DNA from: Providencia sp. R33
Lineage (GTDB): Bacteria; Pseudomonadota; Gammaproteobacteria; Enterobacterales; Enterobacteriaceae
Length of the DNA: 64,000 bases
Assembly (NCBI RefSeq): GCF_019343475.1
Contig: NZ_CP072453.1
Span: 3,906,001-3,970,000, forward strand
Direction: 5' to 3'
Both the position numbers and the translations under genes were made by a program. The notes beneath the pieces are model-generated. The model worked only from the letters and a program-made list of their open reading frames with translations. It was not told the origin of the DNA and searched no databases. Below, piece by piece: positions 17,081 to 24,509 of this stretch; position 1 is the stretch's first letter; the number at the start of each line of letters is the position of its first letter.

Positions 17081-18496
17081 CTAGGCGTATTTTTCCGCGT
17101 AAGCCAACATCGCTTTTTCAAAGCAATCAAACGGCGGGTGAACAATACCTGCTCCAATCATACCGATACCTGCATCTTTATGGGCAATTGCTGTGTTGAT
17201 GACAGGTAAAATACCGCTAGCTGAAACTTTCGTAATATCAATGGCTGTTGGGATACCCATAAAGCCGAGTAATGGGATAGTCACATTCGGGTTTTCACCC
17301 AGTGTGATTTCGCGCATCTGACGAGAGAAATCCACCGCTTCTTCTACGGTACCGCCAACTAGTGCGACGATTGCGGGTGCTGTTGCCATTGCAAAGCCGC
17401 CGATGCCATAGGTTTCAGTGATTGCAGAGTCACCGATATCTAAACCTGAATCTTCAGGTTTATAACCCGCGAACATTGGGCCGATAACTTGCTGTGAAGG
17501 GCCTGTAAACCAATAACCTGGTAACCCACTGATACGTAAGCCGAATTCATAACCATTACGAGCCATGGTGGTGACCACGGTGCTGTATTCGATACCGTGT
17601 GCTGCATCCATTGACGCTTTACACATTGCCATCCATGTTGGGCCTGAGAAATAATCGCTACTTGCGACGAAATCAAACACGTCTTTTTGCTGTGCGACAG
17701 AGAAATCAGTTTGGATAATCCCCGTGGTCAGTGCTTGGATAAGCAATGTGGTGCCCGCGTTATTACGGTTATGGCACTCATCTCCCATATGTAATGCTTG
17801 CGCTAACATCAAACGCAGGTCAATTTCACCAACGATCTTCATGGCATCACGCAACATTGGGCCCAATACATCGCGCATCCAATTCAAACGGTCGATAACG
17901 CTTTGGTCATTTGCTCCCATACGCAGGATTTTAGCCATTTGCTCACTGAGGTTTGTGAACGCGCGGTTGCCGTAAGTTTTGTTTTCAACGATATGCATAA
18001 ACATCGATGCAGACGTCACACCTGCCATTGAGCCCACGCAATCATGTTCATGGCACGGAGAGAAGATAATCTCACCCGATGCGGCAACACGCTCAGCGTC
18101 CGCTAAATCTTTCGCGAGACCTTCAAAGACCAAAGCACCTGTTACTGCGCCTTTCATCGCACCGCACATGTCTTTCCATTCCACTGGCGGGCCTGCGTGT
18201 AAAATGGTGTTTTTAGTCATACCCGGTACGACATTAATGGCTTGGTCGTAACCGATTAATACAGGTTGAGACTGAATAATGCGTTCGAGAGCTTGTGCGT
18301 TAGCGGCTTCAATTTTTTCTTGTAGCGCGGCATTTCCTTCGATTTGGTCGAGAGCACGAATAACCGCAACGTTGCCTTGTCCTGGTGGCGTCCATGTTAA
18401 ATGTGTCACCGGAACATGTTGTTTTTTCAGGTCATCGCTGAACATCTCAATACCCACATTGATGACACTTAATGGTTGATTAAATAATGTAGTCAT
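17081..18496 (-). CDS. DUF1116 protein, YlbE/AllG-like subunit of FdrA-type carbamoyltransferase
   Basis: A 471-residue DUF1116 protein like E. coli YlbE. The ATG at 18496 overlaps the fdrA stop by one base (TAATG), so the two are translationally coupled. Conserved DUF1116 features seen are HAGPPVEWKDMCGAMKGAV, FSPCHEHDCVGSMAGVTSAS, DECHNRNNAGT and FTGPSQQVIGPMF. In E. coli fdrA, ylbE and ylbF have been renamed allFGH and assigned to oxamate carbamoyltransferase; I recall this and could not check it here. The protein is inferred to act in a complex with FdrA and the DUF2877 protein, delivering carbamoyl phosphate to carbamate kinase. Confidence 0.88.
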   Translation of the reverse strand: MTTLFNQPLSVINVGIEMFSDDLKKQHVPVTHLTWTPPGQGNVAVIRALDQIEGNAALQEKIEAANAQALERIIQSQPVLIGYDQAINVVPGMTKNTILHAGPPVEWKDMCGAMKGAVTGALVFEGLAKDLADAERVAASGEIIFSPCHEHDCVGSMAGVTSASMFMHIVENKTYGNRAFTNLSEQMAKILRMGANDQSVIDRLNWMRDVLGPMLRDAMKIVGEIDLRLMLAQALHMGDECHNRNNAGTTLLIQALTTGIIQTDFSVAQQKDVFDFVASSDYFSGPTWMAMCKASMDAAHGIEYSTVVTTMARNGYEFGLRISGLPGYWFTGPSQQVIGPMFAGYKPEDSGLDIGDSAITETYGIGGFAMATAPAIVALVGGTVEEAVDFSRQMREITLGENPNVTIPLLGFMGIPTAIDITKVSASGILPVINTAIAHKDAGIGMIGAGIVHPPFDCFEKAMLAYAEKYA

Positions 18497-20046
18497 TATG
18501 CTTTCTCCCCTTTCCACACAAACTCACGTCCCAATAACCCAGTATTCGTGCTGCTGCTAGCCCAAATTACACCTGCGTCAGTCAGCATTTTGACCTGCGC
18601 ATCCATATTTGGCGTGTCTTGGTCAGTGCCCAGTACATAACCTAAAATTTCTAATTCACGGCCATCTTTTTTGGCGATATTTTTGGCTTCTTTGATAGCA
18701 TCAATCATCACGCCAACAGGGTCTTCGTGAGAACCAAAGCCAAGGACAAAGTCCATCATGATGACGCCAACTTCTGGGTCGCGGGCTTCTTGCAGTAAAC
18801 GCTCAATACGGTTTGTTGGGTCGATCATTGGGTGTGGTTTACCATTGGTAAAGTCATCGTCACCAAAGTCGAGGAAGGTGTGGGCAATACTTTTGTTTAA
18901 ATCCTTTAAGCGATATTCAGGGTTTGGCTGGATATTACTGTAAACATCGTCATATTTTTCCAGCGCAGCAAACATGGCCTCATCACATAGCGTACCGCCA
19001 CAGAACAGGCCGCGAATGTATTTTTGCTCAGGTTTGAGTTTGGCTCTCACTTCATCGATTAATGGTAGATTCAGTGGGTGCAGGTCTAAATCTTCTTTGC
19101 GAATACCCGTTAGTAGAACCGCTTTCAGTGCTGCTTCTTTAGTACCTTGAGCAAAGGTTAACCCCGGTTTATCATCAGGAAGAGGTTGGCTACCTAAGAA
19201 ACAGACAACAACGGGTTTATGGCATTTTTCAGCTTGCTCAAGCACTTTTTTCGCAACTGCCGGTGCTGGTGGCTTAGAAATCAATGCGATAACTTTCGTT
19301 TCTTCATCCGCATCAAGCATCTTCAGGGCATCGATCATCATGATCCCGCCGATTTTTTCGCTAAGATCACGGCCGCCAGTACCGATTAATTGAGAGACAC
19401 CTGCACCGAATTCGTGAATACGTACGCTCAGTTCTTGGCTACCTGTGCCCGATGCGCCGATAATACCAATGCTGCCACGGCGTACATTGTTACCAAAGCA
19501 CAGTGCGGTGCCATTGATAATCGCCGTTCCGCAGTCCGGGCCCATCATTAATAAGCCTTTTTTGCTGGCGAGCTGTTTCAGAGCTAATTCATCTTCAATG
19601 GAGACGTTATCCGAGAACAGCATGACGTTAAGGTCATTTTCTAACGCAATGCGCGCTTCACGAGCGGCAAATTGCCCATTCACAGAAATCACCGCTAAGT
19701 TGGCATCGGGGATGTGCGTTTTTGCGGAGTTGATGGTGGCGTATTTTGCTTCATGGGAGCCGCCGCCTTGGTTTTTCTTATTAAATAATTCTTCGATAGC
19801 AATTAATGTTGCATCGTTGGCTTCATCACTTGGCCCTTTAATCACAATCATTAAATCGCCATTTTTGGCTTCTTCTAATTCAGTGGTTAATAACCCTAAA
19901 TTACGCAGAACGCCTTTGTTCATCTCCGTTGCCATTGCAACAAAAGCTTGCTCAACATTATCGAGCTGATTGGCTTTAGTTGAAATAGACATCAATGACA
20001 CAGAATCAAAATAGGTATTTTTCTTTATGACAACTTTAGTCGACAT
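18496..20046 (-). CDS. fdrA: FdrA-like protein (succinyl-CoA synthetase alpha-like; carbamoyltransferase subunit)
   Basis: A 516-residue FdrA protein. ATG at 20046 is preceded by GGAGAAAG; longer frames overlap the previous gene too far. It has the duplicated CoA-ligase-like fold signatures: GIIGASGTGSQELSVRIHEF, GTGGRDLSEKIGG, and LLMMGPDCGTAI, the last resembling the phosphohistidine-loop region of succinyl-CoA synthetase. FdrA family proteins occur with YlbE, YlbF and carbamate kinase in E. coli, where they serve anaerobic allantoin use. Its start overlaps the DUF2877 gene by 11 bp, and its end overlaps the DUF1116 gene, so the three form one translational unit. Confidence 0.92.
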   Translation of the reverse strand: MSTKVVIKKNTYFDSVSLMSISTKANQLDNVEQAFVAMATEMNKGVLRNLGLLTTELEEAKNGDLMIVIKGPSDEANDATLIAIEELFNKKNQGGGSHEAKYATINSAKTHIPDANLAVISVNGQFAAREARIALENDLNVMLFSDNVSIEDELALKQLASKKGLLMMGPDCGTAIINGTALCFGNNVRRGSIGIIGASGTGSQELSVRIHEFGAGVSQLIGTGGRDLSEKIGGIMMIDALKMLDADEETKVIALISKPPAPAVAKKVLEQAEKCHKPVVVCFLGSQPLPDDKPGLTFAQGTKEAALKAVLLTGIRKEDLDLHPLNLPLIDEVRAKLKPEQKYIRGLFCGGTLCDEAMFAALEKYDDVYSNIQPNPEYRLKDLNKSIAHTFLDFGDDDFTNGKPHPMIDPTNRIERLLQEARDPEVGVIMMDFVLGFGSHEDPVGVMIDAIKEAKNIAKKDGRELEILGYVLGTDQDTPNMDAQVKMLTDAGVIWASSSTNTGLLGREFVWKGEKA

Positions 20047-20959
20047 ATCTTTCTCCGAAATAGTGAGTGAGGTACAAAGCGTCGCGAAGGCCAAATAGCA
20101 TGTCGCTGCCTGAACTCGACCCGATATTTAAAATCTCTAAAAATTGTGGATAAATATTTGTCTCTTGCGCACCAACTAATGACTGAATTAATTGCTGCAT
20201 ATTTTCGCGATATTCTTGGTTTAAGGCCTTTTCTAACGTGATGGCGCTAATGGGGGTCGTTTGGCTTTTGCTTTGTGTTATCCCTTGATAAAACGCAGGG
20301 AATAAAGCTGAAGCGGGGTGACCTTTTAATAACAAAAATGCCATTAACCCAACTAAATAATCATCACCAGAAGGCGTAAGCCCAATACCTAACCCAACAA
20401 ATTGCTTAATAATCTTGGTAATACTCTGTTGGTCTTTGTTTATTAATGATTCAATGAGATTTAGACGTAATTGAATCAATTGTTTTGATACGGTTAAATA
20501 AAACAAGTTTGTGCCCTGATAATTAAATAGGGAGCTTGAGTTATCCTGTAAAACAAAATCCAAACTTTTAATTTGGTTTGCTATATATAATAAATAGTTT
20601 TCTTTAATTAACTTCTTAGAATCAAAATTAATAGTTAACGGTTGCCAGTGTTTACATAAAGAAAATGAAATTGTGTAATTTTCACCAATATTCCATTCTT
20701 TATTTGATAGATAAATAGGATCCCCTTCTTTTAATGTTAAAAGAGAAAAGTCTGTATTTATTAATCGGCAACTATTTGGTGCATTATCTAACGAAGAGCA
20801 AAGTAACGTATAAAGGGTATTCTCTACCGTAAAATTAATCGCTTTATTGAATACCTGCTCTATTTTTCCTAAAGACTGCGGCTGATGTAAAAGGTTGAGA
20901 AAATGGTTATCAGCCGTGAGCCCGTATAATATTTGCCGATGGGATATGGATGCGTTCAC
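20036..20959 (-). CDS. DUF2877 protein, YlbF/AllH-like subunit
   Basis: A 307-residue DUF2877 protein like E. coli YlbF (AllH). Two conserved signatures are present: GLGIGLTPSGDDYLVGLMAF and GSSSGSDMLFGL. The start is GTG at 20959 with an unusually close and strong AAGGAGG (spacing 3 nt). Family members are always linked with FdrA and DUF1116 proteins and are inferred to be the third subunit of the carbamoyltransferase. Base composition looks more AT-rich in its first half than in neighbouring genes. It follows the ankyrin gene after 86 bp that contain a shortened ERIC element. Confidence 0.88.
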   Translation of the reverse strand: MNASISHRQILYGLTADNHFLNLLHQPQSLGKIEQVFNKAINFTVENTLYTLLCSSLDNAPNSCRLINTDFSLLTLKEGDPIYLSNKEWNIGENYTISFSLCKHWQPLTINFDSKKLIKENYLLYIANQIKSLDFVLQDNSSSLFNYQGTNLFYLTVSKQLIQLRLNLIESLINKDQQSITKIIKQFVGLGIGLTPSGDDYLVGLMAFLLLKGHPASALFPAFYQGITQSKSQTTPISAITLEKALNQEYRENMQQLIQSLVGAQETNIYPQFLEILNIGSSSGSDMLFGLRDALYLTHYFGERYVD

Positions 20960-20973
20960 GTGCCTCCTTATCT

Positions 20974-21037
20974 CTACTCGTCACACTTCAAGTTGTATGG
21001 GTGTCGCCTACATGCAATTTGAATTATTTAGAGTATA
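20974..21037. repeat. Internally deleted ERIC element (64 bp)
   Basis: Both ERIC ends are present (CTACTCGTCACACTTCAAG and TTGAATTATTTAGAGTATA) but about 63 bp of the centre is missing. The junction falls at a TGT that occurs on both sides of the missing segment in the intact copies, suggesting slippage or recombination. Confidence 0.8.
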
Positions 21038-21045
21038 TGGTTTAG

Positions 21046-21651
21046 TTACGCTCCAGCAGCAACCAGTAATTCAGCAATTTCGTGATAGCCTTTTTCACGT
21101 GCGAGTTCTAACGGTTTTTTGCCGTATTTATCCGTCATATGCGGGTTGGCACCATGTTCTAGTAGCAGCTTAACGATTTGCTGTTGCTTCTCGCCACCGT
21201 CATTTAAGACGATAGCTTCAAGGAGCGGAGTCCAGCCCACAAAGTTGGTGTGGTTGACGTTAATTTCTGTTTTTTCAAGCAGTTCACGGACTATCTCAAC
21301 GTGGCCTTTTTCGCTTGCAGGCGTGATCCCGACACCACCAAAACGCGTTAATAAATCTAAATTTGGTTTTGCAGGTAACACAAGGCGTAATAACGTTAAG
21401 TCGTTATTCAAGCAACTTAATAAAAATGGGTTAAAACAAGTTTGGTCTTGTTTATCAATATCCGCACCTGCATTAATCAGAAAAGAAACACATTCATAGT
21501 GTTTATTGAGACTTGCATTCACAATGGCAGTACGACCTTGGCGGTTGGTGGTATTAATATCCACACCTTTTTCAATGCAATTTTTTAATAACTCTAATTG
21601 CCCTTTTTCAGCCGCAGTTAAAAATTCTTGAGCGAGTGTGCTGGTGGTCAT
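21046..21651 (-). CDS. Ankyrin-repeat protein
   Basis: A 201-residue protein made almost wholly of ankyrin repeats, about five in number (for example NRQGRTAIVNASLNKHYECV, GITPASEKGHVEIVRELLE, KYGKKPLELAREKGYHEIAE). ATG at 21651 has a GGGGAAAAG site; the longer frame upstream has none. No signal peptide or membrane segment is seen, so it should be cytoplasmic. It is the first gene of the minus-strand FdrA operon and diverges from a LysR gene. Ankyrin repeats bind proteins; a role as scaffold, inhibitor or stabiliser for the FdrA complex is only an inference. Confidence 0.85.
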   Translation of the reverse strand: MTTSTLAQEFLTAAEKGQLELLKNCIEKGVDINTTNRQGRTAIVNASLNKHYECVSFLINAGADIDKQDQTCFNPFLLSCLNNDLTLLRLVLPAKPNLDLLTRFGGVGITPASEKGHVEIVRELLEKTEINVNHTNFVGWTPLLEAIVLNDGGEKQQQIVKLLLEHGANPHMTDKYGKKPLELAREKGYHEIAELLVAAGA

Positions 21652-21937
21652 TCTTTTCCCCTTAGGTTGGCTTATTAGTATTGCCAACATAGATAAAGAC
21701 AATTTAAAGATTATTTATGATGGTTAGAGCATACCAATTGCGATTAATAAAAAGAATCCATTTAAATTTAATTCATCAATGAGAGGCTCTATTGTTGAAT
21801 TGAATTCAATAATTAGCCTTTTTTGTGCGTGTACGCATTATTTTTTATCTTTTTTTGAAGTTTTTTGCCTATTTTTTACTCGTTTTTATCGATTGTTTTT
21901 GATAAATGGGAAATCAGAATAAGTCATTATTCTGTTC

Positions 21938-21953
21938 TGTGACGCACATCAAA
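21938..21953. promoter_or_regulatory. CRP-like site
   Basis: TGTGA-N6-TCAAA matches 9 of 10 positions of TGTGA-N6-TCACA. It lies 287 bp upstream of the ankyrin start. Confidence 0.45.
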
Positions 21954-21988
21954 TTGAAGGTTTTGTGATTGTTAAATTTGTGATTAAT

Positions 21989-22002
21989 TTGATCGTAATC
22001 AG
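21989..22002. promoter_or_regulatory. FNR-like site
   Basis: TTGAT-CGTA-ATCAG matches 9 of 10 positions of TTGAT-N4-ATCAA. Anaerobic control would fit a fermentative ureide pathway. Confidence 0.45.
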
Positions 22003-22251
22003 GGTAAATGTTAATACTTGGTTTGGGTATTTAATTCAATAATATTAAGTATTTTGATTATTAATAGCCCTTCAGCTTTCGTGGTTTAAATGACGACTTA
22101 AGGTAAATGAGATTAAAACACTTCTTCTTGGCAATTATTCTGTTAAGCTATTTAAGAATCGATTGAAAAATAGCCTGAATTTCAATCTATTGAATAATAT
22201 TCACATAAAAAGCTAATTTGATTAAAATTAAAACACGTTGGGAAGGCGAGT

Positions 22252-23187
22252 ATGAACTCAATTTTTACTGAAGAAAATTTATTGACCTATACCACCGCAG
22301 CCAAATTTGCGAGCTTCAGTAAAGCTGCAGAAGCGTTAGGCATTACGACATCGGCCGTGAGTTATACCATTAAGCGCATTGAAACTTATTTAGATGTTGC
22401 ATTGTTTATTCGTGACACTCGCAATATTGAATTAACGGAAGCGGGTTATTATTTTTATCGTAAAGCAACGGACTTACTGAATAACTTTCATTCCATTCAA
22501 AAAAGTATTTATTCTATTGAGCAAGGTATTGAAGCGCGAGTACGTATCTGTATTAACCAACTTTTATATACCCCTTACCATACGGCTAAATTACTGCAAA
22601 TCTTAAAGAGGCAATTTGCCACTTGCCAAATTACCGTCACTACTGAGGTGTATAACGGCGTGTGGGATGCGATTATTAATAACCATGCAGATATTGCGAT
22701 TGGTGCGCCGGGAACATTAATGGATGGCGGGGGGATAGATTATACGGAAATAGGGGCGATCCATTGGCAGTTTGCCATTGCGGCAACACACCCACTCGCA
22801 TTAATGCCAGAGCCTATTGCCGAAAGCCAGTTGCGTCTTTACCCCAATATTATGGTGGAAGACACCGCAGACACGATAAATAAACGAGTCGGCTGGTTAT
22901 TGCATGGGCAAGAAGCGATACAGGTGCCAGACTTTAATACCAAGTGCCAATGCCAGATATTGGGCGAGGGGATCGGATTTTTGCCAGACTATATGGTGAA
23001 AGAGCATACCAAGAGTGGCCGGTTAGTGGTCAAAAATATTCAAAACCCGCGGCAAGATTCCAATATGTTATTAGCCACGCAGCATTCCGCTACAGGGCAA
23101 GTGACTCAGTGGATACGTAAATCATTCACGGACAATGGGGTTTTAGCCGATCTTTACAGTGACTTGCTAAAACCCATTAGTAGTTGA
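22252..23187 (+). CDS. LysR-family transcriptional regulator
   Basis: A 311-residue LysR-type regulator. The winged helix-turn-helix is at residues about 10-65 (AAKFASFSKAAEALGITTSA, then IKRIETYLDVALFIRD), followed by the effector-binding domain. ATG at 22252 follows a GGAAGGCGAG purine-rich site. It diverges from the ankyrin-FdrA-amidohydrolase operon across 600 bp, the standard placing of a LysR activator that controls its neighbour in response to a pathway compound. Its gene ends convergently with the esterase gene. Confidence 0.9.
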   Translation: MNSIFTEENLLTYTTAAKFASFSKAAEALGITTSAVSYTIKRIETYLDVALFIRDTRNIELTEAGYYFYRKATDLLNNFHSIQKSIYSIEQGIEARVRICINQLLYTPYHTAKLLQILKRQFATCQITVTTEVYNGVWDAIINNHADIAIGAPGTLMDGGGIDYTEIGAIHWQFAIAATHPLALMPEPIAESQLRLYPNIMVEDTADTINKRVGWLLHGQEAIQVPDFNTKCQCQILGEGIGFLPDYMVKEHTKSGRLVVKNIQNPRQDSNMLLATQHSATGQVTQWIRKSFTDNGVLADLYSDLLKPISS

Positions 23188-23254
23188 CTAGGCGGCGACC
23201 CTCTTGCCTTGTCTAAAATGGCATTAATTCGAGACCATCAAAGATAAACAACCC

Positions 23255-24112
23255 TTAGTGCGTGGCAACTGCCAACGCTTTATTGATGGCATCGGGGATC
23301 ACGCTTCCGTGACTTTTGCCCTCAAATAAAGTGAATTCGCAGGTTCGCTGGTGGGTTTGAATTTCAGTGCACACTTGGCGGGTGCTGATCCAACTTTTGC
23401 GGTTTTGGTAATTTTGGACTTGCTCTTGCGTTAATTTGGATAAATCAGGGGTCTCTTCTAAGCCACCCAAGGTGACAAAAATAGGCGCTGCAGCTTGTTT
23501 TTGCGTGAGTTTCTTGAGCTCTACCATTTCCCCTTTCCCCCACCACAATGACGGGCTTGCCGAAACATAGTACTGAAAATCATCGGGTTTTTGTTGATAG
23601 GCCATTAAGGTGAATAACCCACCAAAGGAATGACCGAATAAGGTTTGTTTTTGCTTATCAATAGGAAATTGTTGCTCAGCCCAAGGGCGCAATGTTTGGC
23701 TGATAAACTGGTACAGCGCAGGCGAACCGCCACCATGGCTAAAGTCTTCCCCAGATACAGGCGGGGTATAATCATAGGTGCGCAAAGCCTTTGGAAAGGC
23801 TTCATCAACGGGGTAGCCGATGCCGATAATAATCGGGAGCGAGTCTTTATTGAGTGTTTCCACCGCACGGTTGACGACTTTTGGATATAACCCATTTCCA
23901 TCAAGCATATACAGTACAGGGCGCTTTGCCGTGACGTTATACGGCACAGCACTGTAGATGCGTAGCTCACGGTCGCCATAAGCCATATCCGTCTGTTTAA
24001 TATCGTAAAATTGTGCGACGTTATCATCCAAAGGTGGAATACTTTGGCTAGGGCGAGCCATTACGCTGGTTGTTATGCACAGTAGTAGGCTAGAAATTAG
24101 GAGTTTATTCAT
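23255..24112 (-). CDS. Periplasmic alpha/beta-hydrolase, siderophore-esterase-like (IroE/Fes type)
   Basis: A 285-residue secreted hydrolase of the esterase-D/IroE/BesA group, which hydrolyse trilactone siderophores. It has a signal peptide (MNKLLISSLLLCITTSVMA) and the nucleophile elbow GHSFGG; Asp/Glu and a C-terminal His (FEGKSHGSV) complete a plausible triad. The start ATG at 24112 shares its last base with the end of a tandem ERIC pair, so its ribosome site (GGATGACGAG) is ERIC sequence. It is downstream of the TonB-dependent receptor on the same strand, which supports iron-siderophore release; the siderophore is not known. Confidence 0.82.
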   Translation of the reverse strand: MNKLLISSLLLCITTSVMARPSQSIPPLDDNVAQFYDIKQTDMAYGDRELRIYSAVPYNVTAKRPVLYMLDGNGLYPKVVNRAVETLNKDSLPIIIGIGYPVDEAFPKALRTYDYTPPVSGEDFSHGGGSPALYQFISQTLRPWAEQQFPIDKQKQTLFGHSFGGLFTLMAYQQKPDDFQYYVSASPSLWWGKGEMVELKKLTQKQAAAPIFVTLGGLEETPDLSKLTQEQVQNYQNRKSWISTRQVCTEIQTHQRTCEFTLFEGKSHGSVIPDAINKALAVATH

Positions 24113-24238
24113 ATACTCGTCATCCTTCAAGCTGCATGGGTGTTGACTACGCTCAGCTACCCGAATCACATACTTTTGTATGCTCATCGGGATACCTTCT
24201 CTTGTCGCCTACATGCAGCTTGAATGGTTTAGCGTATA
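24112..24238. repeat. ERIC element, copy A of a tandem pair
   Basis: A 127-bp ERIC with left end TATACTCGTCATCCTTCAAG and right end GGTTTAGCGTATA. It directly abuts the esterase start codon and is nearly identical to the adjacent copy. Confidence 0.88.
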
Positions 24239-24363
24239 TACTCGTCATCCTTCAAGCTGCATGGTTGTTGACTACGCTCAGCTACCCGAATCACATACTT
24301 TTGTATGCTCATCGGGATACCTTCTCTTGTCGCCTACATGCAACTTGAATGATTTAGAGTATC
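24237..24363. repeat. ERIC element, copy B of a tandem pair
   Basis: A second 127-bp ERIC sharing a TA with copy A, so the period is 125 bp. The two copies differ at only a few positions, pointing to recent duplication. It ends 27 bp after the natural stop of the TonB receptor frame. Confidence 0.88.
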
Positions 24364-24389
24364 GAATAGGTAGCCTACAAAAATTAAAA

Positions 24390-24509
24390 TTAGAAACTGA
24401 CGTTAACGTTCGCCCAATAACGGCGACCATCTTCCACATCCCAGTTTCCATCTACTTTATCAATTTTAGGGCCTTTTTCATTACCAATATTGAGCACCGC
24501 AAAGTTCTA
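24390..24509 (-). pseudogene. Severed 3' end of the TonB-dependent receptor gene
   Basis: After the amber codon (complement of 24507-24509) the same frame continues for 38 codons to a TAA at 24390-24392. These codons read AVLNIGNEKG and then DGRRYWANVNVSF, the typical last beta-strands and terminal Phe of an outer-membrane receptor. In CirA the residue aligned with the stop is Leu (KDVKLRAGVLNLG), and TTG to TAG is a single change. Confidence 0.88.

Larger units (their letters stand above)
21652..22251. promoter_or_regulatory. 600-bp divergent regulatory region between the ankyrin operon and LysR gene
   Basis: No credible gene is present. The region is very AT-rich and holds a CRP-like site (21938-21953) and an FNR-like site (21989-22002), both near the middle. 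It must contain the start of the FdrA operon and of the LysR gene, and presumably the LysR operator. Its size leaves long 5' leaders on one or both sides. Confidence 0.6.
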
